Source of the DNA: Astrothelium macrocarpum
Taxonomy: Eukaryota > Ascomycota > Dothideomycetes > Trypetheliales > Trypetheliaceae
NCBI GenBank assembly: GCA_021030915.1
Contig: JAGEMR010000003.1
Location: 496,001 to 560,000, forward strand
Reading direction: 5' to 3'
Length of the DNA: 64,000 nucleotides
The notes under the pieces are model-generated. The model ran no database searches. It had not been told where the DNA came from and saw nothing but the letters and a program-made list of their open reading frames with translations. Positions 1-9,868 of this stretch are shown here, piece by piece. The translations under genes were made by a program, and so were the position numbers. How positions within the stretch are numbered: the first letter of the stretch is position 1; each line of letters begins with the position of its first letter.

Positions 1-821
1 ACGATCATGTCCCAAAGTCCACATTCACGACCTCTCTCCCTTTTCGAATAGAAGAGGACGTCGATCCAGCAGACCGTCCACGATGGCAACAAACGCCAAG
101 GGCTATGGTTGCCCCTGTATCAGCAAACTTCAATAGGGAGCGAAATAAATTCGAGGTGAACAGCAATCCGCGCAGACTCGACGAGGTCTATGTACGGATG
201 TTGGGTAATGGAGGGGACAAAATGCTGCCAGAGGAAGTAAAGTGGCTTGCAATCACACACAAAAGTTTCGATCATGGAAGGAGAGGATTCAATGATCGAT
301 TGGCGTATTTTGGTTAGTCAACCAGGACAGTAGCAGAGGCATGTTTCGTCTGCATTGAAGCTAACTAGCACAGGCAAACGAGTTGTCGACCTTCAAACGA
401 GCCTCGCCCTTCTTAATGCACCAAATCCGGAAATACAAGTCAATCAACCACCCAGGCCTGACGAATTTAATCGGGTGCCCTTTGAGCATTCTTCATTGAA
501 GGGACTGGATAATCTGACTGAGAGTGCAAAAGCCAAACAGTTGGACAAATCAAGACTAGCAAAATTGGGAGAATCATATGGGCTGGCACAAGTCATAAGA
601 TGGAAACCCAAAAACGTAAGTGTGTTTCGACATTCACCGCTTCGAACATGCCCGGAGATGTGCTGATGATCCTTTAGACCAAAAATTTGGCTGGGTCTGG
701 AATTGACGTGGTATTGGCGCACACAGTGTATGCCATCATTGGAGCTGTTACACTACAAAATGGTGGCGAGGTTGGTAATAGAATTGTCAAAGAGAGCGTT
801 CTCAATCCTCTGGGCTTATGA
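1..821 (+). CDS. mrpl15: Mitochondrial large-subunit ribosomal protein mL57 (MRPL15), 5'-partial
   Basis: Seen: three exons, 1-312, 374-615 and 678-821, give one continuous reading frame that is already open at the left edge, so the N-terminus lies outside the window. Introns have GTTAGT...CACAG and GTAAGT...TTTAG ends. The product carries the RNase III-fold signature KWLAITHKSFDHGRRGFNDR followed after the first intron by GKRVVDL, and ends with LAHTVYAIIGAVTLQNGG. Family knowledge: this catalytically inactive RNase III-like fold is typical of fungal MRPL15/mL57, a structural protein of the mitochondrial large ribosomal subunit. The acidic residues of an active RNase III centre are not evident, which fits a ribosomal rather than processing role. 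An active RNase III is the only real alternative and is unlikely. Confidence 0.88.
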
Positions 822-1134
822 ATACCGTATTAAGCTCATCACAAGACCTGTATTATATACAAATGAAATCATTTCAACTTCCCAACTTTGTAAATGTTCT
901 GCCTGGTCTGGATCGTGAACAGTAAGAGCATGTAGAAACTAATGTAATTAAACTTCCCTCCGCATCCTCCGCATTCACACCTCGCTTTTCTCACAAGAAC
1001 GTGCAGAGGTACATGGTACGGTATAACTATGGGATTGCCTCAAAAGTTGCCTCAAAAGTTGCCTCATCCACGACTGGAATTCTCATATTCTATTGCTTCA
1101 CATTGTGAAATTTGGTGAATTTCCAAACCCCACC
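822..1134. other. Intergenic region between mrpl15 and the 184-aa protein gene
   Basis: Holds a short direct repeat (1034-1066, listed separately) and the putative promoter of the next gene. No other coding or RNA signal is seen. Confidence 0.5.
1034..1066. repeat. Short tandem direct repeat, 12-bp unit
   Basis: The unit TTGCCTCAAAAG occurs twice in a row and is followed by a partial third copy. It lies about 70-100 bp upstream of the ATG at 1135. It could be replication slippage or a small regulatory repeat; the sequence alone does not decide. Confidence 0.7.
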
Positions 1135-1745
1135 ATGAACGACGAAAGTACGTTGAACACATCCACATTTCTACAACTAAACCGACATATTTTTGCTTTT
1201 TAGGAACCCACCCTCTCCTCGCCCAAGTTCCCCTCGCCGTCTCACCTTACATCCATCTCCCCACAGCTCCCACCCTCCCATACACCTACAAATCCCTACC
1301 TTCCACACTCCCGCCATCCGTCCTCGAGCCACAATCCCAACCACAAGATGCTGCCAATCCCTCCAAACCCGCTTATGTCGTCTCTACTTCCGGGGGCACA
1401 GCTGCACATCCGTCCGACATAGTTGCAAGCTGCCGGGCTCTGCAGCAGCATCTGGATAAGCTGCAGCTGGATGCGGACAAGGAGCTTGAAGGCTGGGAGA
1501 GGGACAGGAGGGAACGGGAGCTAGCGGAGAAGAGGAGAGTGGCACCAGGATGGCTAGATAGTGAGCAGAGGCTGTTGGAGCCTACAAGGGTGCAAAGTCC
1601 AAATGCAACAGGTGCCGATGGACGTGGAGTTAGGGGCAATGAGCAGAGAGGACAAGCTCAACAGATGCCGGAGCAACAGCAGCAAGTGAGTAGCAAAGAG
1701 GGCGAAGAGCTGGATAGGGCGTTCGGTGGGATACAAATAAGATAA
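1135..1745 (+). CDS. Small conserved-looking fungal protein of unknown function, 184 aa
   Basis: Seen: a 13-nt first exon (1135-1147, start context CACCATGAAC), a 56-nt intron (GTACGT...TTTTAG) and exon 2 at 1204-1745. The joined product begins MNDERTHPLLAQVPLAV and has a proline-rich first third. A charged helix of about residues 85-130 could form a coiled coil and ends near RRVAPGWLDSEQ. A Gln-rich stretch and the C-terminal motif LDRAFGGIQI follow. The long frame downstream of the proposed acceptor, and the fact that the out-of-frame upstream ATG is removed by splicing, support the model. I do not recognise the family and assign no function. It lies tandem between mrpl15 and the ICln-like gene. 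Confidence 0.6.
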
Positions 1746-2438
1746 TTGAGAAGTTTCTCTCTTCTGGGAGCACAATGGAAATGCTTTTCTGGGGGGCTGG
1801 GCCGGCTTTTCGAGAAGCTTGAGTTGGAATGTCACGCACGAGTCGTCACAGATTCTACCCAAGCATTCCTCGGACTACTAGAAGCAATGGTGGCTGTCGT
1901 GAGCAGAAGACAGGTGTGAAGCAATTGGGACAAGCCGTCATGTTGTCCTGGGATCGTTGTGGGAACGAAGATTATGGAGGCCAGAGGAACACAATAAAAG
2001 CCGCACCCATCAGGCAAAGCCCAAGGATATGGATTGATCATAAGACTCTGTGTTTCTGATTTCACGAAGGAATGTATATAACTAGAGGCAGTCATAGAAT
2101 CTCGAAATATTGCAAGGGAGTACGCATTGGTGAGAAGGAAATTGGAAAACTGATATTGATTAGATCGTAATCTGCCACAGACTGTCGAACTCAAATCCCA
2201 TGAAGAGTGATGTGAGGCCAGCAAGACTGGTAAAGCCAAAGACGATGCACTTTAAGCCTGTGTACTCTCGCACCGAAAGCTTTGACGTTACTATAGAAAT
2301 TTGAGTCTCCCACAAAGCAAGGAAACAAAATTCCCAAAGACGCTACGGGAGACCGCCCAAATTATCCGCTGAGTTTCATGTCAAATCAAGGCTTAGTCTT
2401 TACTCTCTATTGCTCTAAATATCTCTCAACGCGACGTC
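1746..2438. other. Intergenic region upstream of the ICln-like gene
   Basis: 693 bp without a supported gene. A 135-codon minus-strand frame at 1832-2239 has no recognisable motif and is treated as chance. The region probably contains the 3' end of the preceding gene and the promoter of the next one. The last bases before the ATG (GACGTCATGG) are a fair start context. Confidence 0.5.
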
Positions 2439-3360
2439 ATGGCCGTTAGCATTATCCACGCCGCACCTACTCTGGATAGCTTCACGTCTCTCGAGGAGCA
2501 CCAAGAGCAGACCCCCGGCACTTTCTTTGGTGGAAAACCAGTCCTACATCTTCGAACCTCAAACGCGCAGCTCATAGCGGATGAGACTGAGCTCCAAGCA
2601 AATGAGGCCTTTTCCAAGTTGCGCAGCACACAAGATGGACAGACCCGCGCAAGAGCTCCAGTCAATGGCGATGCTGCCACAGAATCTCTTTCAACACGTA
2701 TAATAATACCAGATATCGACATCTGGGTCACTTCAGAGTCCGTACTACTCATTATTTCATACTAACCACCACTAATCTCCACCCAAAAGGAACTTCATCC
2801 TCTACTCCCCCACAACCCGCTTCGGCCTCACCATCACCTACCCCACCATCTCCTTACACGCTCTCCAGCGCCTCGCCCTCCCAGCCTCCGATAGCGAAGT
2901 GCAAGCCCTCTACGTCCAGCTTAACCTCACGTCCCACGAGCAAACCGACGACGTCGAGACCATCGACTTCTCTCTCGTTCCTACAGCCCCATCGGTTCCA
3001 CCGTCCTCGGCCGACGCCGAAGAGTCCATAGACGGTGACGGGCCGCCGGTACCGCCTGCGCAAGCCCTGTTTGCTGCCGTCACGGCGTGTGCCGAGTTGC
3101 ATCCCGATCCGCGGACGCCAGGCGAGGATGGGGAGGGAGACGGGGATGCGGCGATGATGCCGGGGGCAGGGGGATGGATAACAGCGGAGAACATGGCGGA
3201 TTTTATGGATGAGGATGGGAATTTCATCGGGGGGTTAGGTCCGGGAGCGGGGACGACGAGAGGGAGGGATGATGGAGAGGAAGAGGAGGGTGAGGAGGAC
3301 GTGGCGGACGTGGATGCCGGAGGAGAGGGCGAAGAGACGAAGTGGCGGAGGACTGGATAG
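2439..3360 (+). CDS. ICln / Lot5-like protein (methylosome subunit pICln family), 289 aa
   Basis: Seen: exon 1 at 2439-2737 and exon 2 at 2790-3360, with a 52-nt intron (GTCCGT...AAAAG, phase 2). The joined product reads through WVTSENFILYSPTTRFG, the beta-strand pair of a PH-like fold, then LTITYPTISLHALQR. The C-terminal half is acidic and Gly-rich, with EEEEGEEDVADVDAG near the end. Family knowledge: pICln proteins bind Sm proteins and deliver them to the PRMT5 methylosome during snRNP assembly. Yeast Lot5 is a relative. The PH-like N-terminal half and acidic tail match that family. Assignment to ICln rather than Lot5 is an inference. Wobble bases change from C to G near position 3045 (see findings). 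The next gene is convergent. Confidence 0.75.
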
Positions 3361-3593
3361 AGTTGGAGAGGCTATAACTGGTGGCTTGCTTGTGAATTAT
3401 GTTCAGCGAGGTGTTGGTTGGTAAAGAGGCAGAAGATTATGCCTTACGTATTACAAACATTGAGCTATTCATGGTGACGAAGGAAAAAAAAAGATGCACA
3501 AAGAATTCCCCAGCTCGACTCAAAAAATGGGTATAGCATCTCAACAACTCCACAACAAAAACAACCAAAACTGAAACCCTCTCCCCGGTCCAT

Positions 3594-6500
3594 CTAAGTC
3601 CTCAAAAACCCATCCCGATCATACAAACTCCTCGGCGTCCCTTGAATACTTGACTCCCCATTCTTCTCTACATTCCCATCTCCCTCCCGCCCTACAGGGC
3701 TCCCTCCCTCCATCCCCCACATCCCTCTCCGCGCCAGCTCCTCCCACCGCTCGCTTTCCAAGCGACACTCGCGATCGCGCTGCCGCCGCTCCAGCTCGAG
3801 CGCGTGCGTCCGCCGCGCCTAATGCACCGTCATCTCCCAGAAGCGCTCGCCGTCCTCCCAGACAATGGCGCCGGGCGAGCTCGACGCCTCGCGGTCCGCG
3901 TCGTCGTCGTCGTCGATGCTTAGTCGGAGAGATGGTTGGGGCGGGCTGCTGCGGAGGAGCAGGTGGGGAGAAGACGGCTTCGAGGTGGATTGGTCGTCGC
4001 CTTCTTCTTCGGGGACGCTGCTCATGGCGGGGCTGCGTCCTTGGGGGATGACGCCGAGTGGTTGACGGCTGCGGCTGGATGGGGCAGGGTCGAGAGTGTG
4101 GGAGGGTGTGTTGGTTGGGTTGAGGTGAAGACCGAGTCGGTGACGCGCTTCGGCTTCGGCTTGCTCGACGGCTTCGGCGTCCTCGAGGCTGTTGACGATT
4201 TCTTGTTCGAGCGCGTGCATGTCGATATAGTCGTCGTCGTCATTGGGATCTTCTTCTCTAATTGCGCGTGGAGGAGTGAGCGTAGGGATGTCTTCGATGA
4301 AGAGATCGCCATTCCATGTTTGGAACTCACCCAGGGGCTGCATGGAGTGCGAGACGTCGACGGGTTCTGTGAGGATGCCAAGTTCGGGAAGGATAGGGCT
4401 GGCTTCTCTACCGAGGCGACGCCAGCGCTTGTGGCCTCCCTCATCTAATTCGGTTGCATCGGAATTCATCCTACGCAGAGTTTCAATCGATTTCCGTACT
4501 GGCGAAGGAGGCAGTGCACGGGGTCCCAAAAGCCCCTTTCCATTCGCTGCTACTGTAGAGAGCGATGCAGTCGAAGAACGCCAGTGTTGATCCTGATTTT
4601 CTCTTCCTGGGACATATGGCGTAGGACGTTGCAGTGGCAACTGCTGTGTTTGCACACGGACAGAGGGTGCTTGAAAATGAATTGGAATAGAGTTGGCAGG
4701 ATTAGGCAAGCTCGCATTGCAGCTGGCTGGCCGAGACCTAGGAGAAACAGGTGGAGAAGAAGACGATGCTGGCGGATGAGTTGTCATCGAAAAACTGTTC
4801 TCGGAAGACTGCCGGCGGTTTGGAGTAGGAGAAGTGCAAGATTTTCCATCAGTATTTCGAGGCACTGAATCGAAATCGGGAGTAGGAAAGCCAAGAAATA
4901 GACTGTTTGGGTCATATGAGTTATTCATCGTCCCTTGACCTGACGATAAACTCGTCAATGGCCAAGCTTGATCATAAGATGCACCAGAATTGGCAGCAAT
5001 GGATTGGTTCGGATGCACGCGAGGTGATTCTATTGTATTGCCGTGCGTCTTCGAGTCCAAAGGAGGCGAGCTATGCACGCTCCCAGCTATTGTGCTTTGA
5101 GTGGATAGCTGAGCAGATGAATGTGAGAGCGTGGGACTCGCATCGTCCTTGTCACAGATTGAATAGGAAACATTGGGAATGCTGAAGCCAGACGATTGCT
5201 CACTCGTGATATTATCTAAATCTTTCTTGACTTTTCCAAAGTATCCCTCGGCAGCGTCATCGTTATATGTAGTCCAGGAAAGAGTAGGTGGGCTGGGTGT
5301 CAAAGAAGCACGAAGAGGCTTCGGATACAACTGATTGCTTGTCCCAGTTGGTGACGGAAGTGGCAGTTCTGGTAATGAGCGCATAACCGGAAAGCCGAGA
5401 CCTGGGAGTAAATCCTGCTTCGGATCAGCCGTAGTCTTCGCTACTCCTTCGTCGGCTGCCCATGTGTTGCATGTTGTAATTGATTTACCATCCTGGCCCA
5501 AGACAGTAGGAGCCAAAGTTGAGATACGCACATTATTTCCTCGGCGGTGACCTCTACGTGCACTAGGGCTACCTTTTAGTGCAGACGACTTTCCTTTTGG
5601 GACAGCGAAGCTCCATTGTGAAGGATTATCGACCTTCTGGGAAGATTTTTCAGACGCATCCGAATCATGTCGAGATAGCATCAAGGAATTCCCGGAAACA
5701 TCCCTTAACATTTCGTTTCTTCTCTCCTCTGGTGAACCGTCAAGTGTGACTCTTGAACGTGAGTGCCTCACTGTTGAATTCCGTGACATCGGTCTGGAGT
5801 TTGCGCTGTCAATAGAGAGCCTAGAAGAAGTGCGATAAGACTTTGTTCTATCCGCCATTTTGGTCTGGACGGCGGAAAGTCGGTTTTTGGAGCCGCCAAG
5901 AGAAGAAAAACTGCTTGCTGTCGAAAGACGATTGTTTGTACCATCGTGATTCTCAAGCTCGGTCAAACTCCTGCAGAAAGATCCTTGTCCAAGCTGCCAG
6001 TGCTCTCCCATCAGTGAACTTTGACGCTTCGTCTGGGGTCGCACAATTGAGCTGCTCAAGTCTCGGCCAGCACCTTCCTTTACTTGCGCTGGACTGATTT
6101 CCAAAGAGCATTCCTTTGAGATTCGTCTTGATGTCCATACCGATGAATTGCCAAGTATAGAACTGCCGCGTGAATCTACTGATGACGCAGAATGGTACGA
6201 AGGACTGCGCTCAATATTACTCTTTGACCTGAGTCGTCCTCTTTCCACTAAATGGGCCTGGGGGAGTGGAGGTACTGGAGCACTGGGCGCTTGACTTGGA
6301 AGTTGCCCACAAAAGCTTCGTGATCTTGAATGCACCAATATATGTGGACTCGTGGATTTACGCCGAATATCTTCAGTGTCTGCTCGTGGGGGTAAAATAG
6401 ACGGATTTGATATCGATCGACCTGATAATACAGGCTGTACAGGATCTTTTTCAATTGTACCTTCCTCACTAAAAGTTGACAAAGGACTCCGTTTCTTCGC

Positions 6501-7222
6501 TATCGAAGGTTTTGCATCCGGAGCTGGACTACCAGGGTGGTGTAAAGACGCGTCGGTTGATGATGCGTTCGGAACACTCGACTTGGGCTGTCGGCAGAAT
6601 GCCGAGTGAGCTTCTCGCGGCGGTTCGAGCTCGTTACTAACAAGTGCTGGAGATGGTGTCTTCGTTGATTGGCTTCTGGGACTTTCCATGATTGCAGAAA
6701 GTCGGCTGACAACCTTAAGCTTCTTGAGCGGTATTGAACGGCCACCGGACGTTGGTTTTGGTTTCTGGGAGAGACAACTCTTCTTATCTTTCTTTCGAGT
6801 AGCAAGAGGACGGGACACAGGGTTGCCTGGATTGTTCACATGATTTGCTGGCGTAGATCCTCCAAGGTCTTCGTGGGAGTGGAGAGTATCCCAGCCGTGG
6901 GAAGATACATAGGGCAGAAATGAATGTCGTCTCGAGCCTGAAGCAGAACGACCGAGAGCAGACATGTCGTTGCCGCGATCTCTTGACTGCCCCGGCCCTT
7001 GCGCTGTAAGCATAGCAAAGTTCTCTTGGTGCTCCCTCCAACGCTTGCGCAGGAGCCATATCAGAACGAGCGCGGCTACGAGTATTAATGTTCCAATGGG
7101 GATGGCAGTTGCGATAATGGTAACCTTCTCTGAAATGTCCTGGCTGCGCACATCGTATCGATATCCGTATCGATACATTGATCGTTGGATGAATGAGCTG
7201 TTTTGCAAGACGTTGTCAAACT
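3594..7222 (-). CDS. Large single-pass membrane protein with Ser-rich cytoplasmic tail; in-frame TAG near the C-terminus; 5' exons unresolved
   Basis: Seen: one long exon on the minus strand, preceded by a strong splice acceptor (TTACTAAC branch point, then CTTGTAG at 7223-7225). The only upstream 'start' in this frame is a TTG inside the intron end, so the true start lies upstream. The exon encodes a short pre-membrane segment (RYGYRYDVRSQDISEKVT), one transmembrane helix (IIATAIPIGTLILVAALVLIWLL) ending in RKRW, then about 1,080 residues rich in Ser, Pro and Arg. This fits an extracellular N-terminus and a phosphorylated cytoplasmic tail. A TAG at 3819-3821 interrupts the frame after EMTVH. 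The same frame then continues for 74 codons with clear coding character (helical RTHALELERRQRDRE, ending DRDGFLRT) to a TAG at 3594. The function is not recognised. Confidence 0.6.
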
Positions 7223-7313
7223 CTACAAGCAAGAGCGAGTTAGTAACCCATCAAAGTTTGAAGGTCTCCGCAGGGTCACGGCATCTCATCCTAGAGCAAA
7301 ACATTCAAGTGAC

Positions 7314-7330
7314 ATTAAGGTAACCTTAAT
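7314..7330. repeat. 17-bp near-perfect palindrome
   Basis: ATTAAGGTAACCTTAAT is an 8-bp inverted repeat around a single A. It lies upstream of the long exon of the membrane-protein gene, in sequence that is probably intronic or 5' leader. A transcription-factor site is possible; nothing else supports it. Confidence 0.5.
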
Positions 7331-8670
7331 CGGCGCAGGTACAATCCAAGGTAATTCATTGTCGAGTCGTACTGTTGTGAAATAGACGCCTGGTATGCAA
7401 GATCTGTGATCATAACAACAAGCGCGGTGGAATGCTTTTGTAATTCTGCCTTGTGTGACATACGGAAAATGAAGATTCGAATACTTGAATGTGACTTTCT
7501 GAGTGAATACTCGCGAAAAAAAACACCCCCCCCCTCTCCCAACTCAGCGTAAATAACCTAGCATAGAAAAAGAGAAAAGCCCCCAAAAGGGGGCACCCTT
7601 GGAGATGGTTTTGTGGAAATCTTACACCAAACCTGGCGGCACTTTGCAACAGGACGTTGCGCAGCACTTTCTGCCACAGGCACACCAGTGAATTCTCGTC
7701 GATTCGAACTAGTGCTAATGCTCGATACCACTCCGCGATCCCGTCGGACAGTGATATAAGGGAACTAGATTTTTATATCAACCCTCAAAATGAACCAATA
7801 TGATCTAATACAAGTGAAACAACAAGACAAACAGTTCAGAATAAGACACTTTTATATACTTATCATGCCAAGATCCTGAGATTGCCTCTAGAGCAGTCAA
7901 ACACATGCCCATGTCCTGTAGCTGTATTTTTGGGTGAAAGATGTTGAGCCACCGTGATGTACCCACGATCTCATCCTAAATGATCAACATCGTATAGGTT
8001 TCTCTACACGCATCGTCTGTGTCAGATGGTATTGGAGCTGACATTGTCTACAGCTGTGCGAACTGTTCGACCAAAGGAGATCTTCGAAGAATTTTGAGGT
8101 GGTTATTCGTGTGAACTTCAGCCAAGGCGGATGCAGGAGGTCGTCACAAATCATTGTACCGGATAAAACCCACGTCTTCTGTCGAAAAGTAAAGGCATCT
8201 TGGTCAAACAGTTTGCCGATATAAGTTTCCGACGATCGACCATTCAGAATAAAGGGTACCACAGTCGGTCTCAGTCTTTGATTGCTTGTGTGGCGCAAGA
8301 AAGGGAGAACGTTGAGAGCCAAAGTTCCTGCTGGCGAATGACCTTCCTCATGTATCCCATCTTCGGCGGCAACCTCATCTTGCCGAACCAACGCGTCATA
8401 ACTTGAACACCGTTACCGACTTTGCTTCCTTGTCTATTGTCCTCGGAACTTTCAGCGGTCATCTATCTATGTCGAGCTTGTATCGAAGGACCCACTGAGT
8501 GGATTTTGGAACGAAAAATTCGGACCCAACCATGTGAGATCGCCGACTTGATTGCTCCTCTGAGTTGACTAGTAACACCTGCTATCGCATCCCGGCGTTT
8601 TGATTAAAATTTTATGTCTGCACAAGCTTGGGCGCTCCCATCTAGCCGAAAAGAGATTTAGAATCATTTA

Positions 8671-8681
8671 TTATATATATA
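8671..8681 (+). promoter_or_regulatory. TATA-like element of the SDR gene
   Basis: An alternating TATATATATAT run ends 109 bp before the ATG at 8790, a usual distance for a fungal TATA element with a short leader. It is a candidate only; no transcription start can be seen. Confidence 0.4.
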
Positions 8682-8789
8682 TCCCGTAATCCGAAAAAAC
8701 ACTAATCGGATCATTAGACCATAACTGTTTTAGGTATTTTCCAGATTCACCAAATCCCAAGTAAAACAAAGACCCTGCCACTTCTAAAC

Positions 8790-9868
8790 ATGGACGGAGG
8801 CCTTGCTCAAGATGGCACCTTTTCCCTTTACAACACAGTCGCGCCCAAAGGTGACCGGGTACTGCCTCTTTTCTCGCTCAAAGGGAAAACCGCAATTGTT
8901 TCTGGAGCTGGTGCAGGTATAGGTACATGCTGCAAACCTCTTCCGCTTCCGTTCTCTCCAGTTGATATCATTACAGGTCTTGCAGTTGCTCAAGCCCTTG
9001 CTGAAGCCGGCGCAAATGTTGCGATTTGGTATTACAGCAATAAAAAAGCGCTTGACCGTGCTGCTGAGATTGAAAAGGAATATGGCGTTACCTGTGCGTG
9101 TTGCTGTCAAGTAAAAAACTGTTGAAACTCACAGGCTTGGCAGGCAAGGCCTACCAATGCGATGTCACAGACGTCGAACAAGTCAAACAGGTGACGAACC
9201 AGGGCGTCAAAGACCTTAATGGCCGTTTAGACATTTTCATTGCAAACGCTGGTATCCCGTGGACGCAAGGACCTGCTCTTGAGGGCCAAATATCACACTA
9301 CCATAAAGTTGTGGCCACAGACCTAGATGGAGTATTCTATTGCGCCGTAGCTGCTGCTGAGCACTGGAGAAGACAATGGAAGGAAGGAACTGACTTGAAC
9401 GGCAAAAAGCTCGAAAATTATAGATACGGAAGTTTTGTCGCAACTGCTTCCATGAGCGGACACATAACCAACATTCCTCAACTGCAGTCTGCATATAACG
9501 CAGCAAAGGCGGGTGTCAGTCATCTTTGTAAGCGATTTTGGCCTTTTGGTGTTGCAGGATTGACTGTCTCTAGGCAAAGGTTTTGCTGTTGAGTGGGTGA
9601 AGTTTGCTCGAGCCAACGCCGTATCTCCTGGCTACATCGCGACAGAAATTTCCAACTTTGTACCTCCAGAGACCAAAAACATTTGGAGAAGCAAAACTCC
9701 AATGGGGTGAGTTTGATATTCACTATTAGCAGTCAGTTGCTAATGCGTTGCAGTCGCGAAGGCGAGGCATCAGAGCTTAAAGGGGCATTTCTATACCTAG
9801 CATCCGATGCTGCTAGCTACACGACTGGCTGTGACATTATTGTGGATGGTGGTTATTGTTTACCGTAA
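8790..9868 (+). CDS. NADP(H)-dependent short-chain dehydrogenase of the sorbose reductase / mannitol dehydrogenase type, 293 aa
   Basis: Seen: five exons, 8790-8922, 8977-9093, 9144-9527, 9574-9706 and 9754-9868, total 882 nt. All four introns are about 46-54 nt and phase-consistent. The product shows the Rossmann glycine motif SGAGAGIG (residues 38-45), NAG in IANAGIPW, a serine-containing ATASMSG, and the catalytic YNAAK (Tyr-x-x-x-Lys). It ends with the classical SDR C-terminus (SDAASYTTGCDIIVDGGY). Family knowledge: the closest pattern is the fungal Sou1/NADP-mannitol dehydrogenase/L-xylulose reductase group, which interconverts sugars and polyols in the cytosol. The exact substrate cannot be read from sequence. 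The 294-codon length is normal, and nothing appears broken. Neighbours give no pathway hint. Confidence 0.85.

Larger units (their letters stand above)
7223..8789. other. Probable upstream exons of the membrane protein plus promoter regions
   Basis: Minus-strand frames that look protein-like occur at about 7984-8391 and 7627-7766. The first includes VVPFILNGRSSETYIGKLF and DDLLHPPWLKF; the second includes DGIAEWYRALALVRIDEN. The second begins right after a possible acceptor (AAATCTAG). They could be extracellular-domain exons of the protein starting its long exon at 7222, but I could not find phase-consistent joins for all of them. A TATA-like AGTATATAAAAG on the minus strand near 7851-7862 is an argument for a separate start or for decay. 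A 17-bp palindrome (7314-7330) and A8/C9 runs (7516-7534) also lie here. The last 300 bp hold the promoter of the SDR gene. Confidence 0.35.

Noticed and set aside
1832..2239. 135-codon minus-strand frame between two genes
   Set aside because: No motif, no good start context, no sign of splicing.
7696..7720. tRNA-like GTTCGAATC on the minus strand
   Set aside because: The flanking five bases cannot pair to form a T stem, and no anticodon arm is found.
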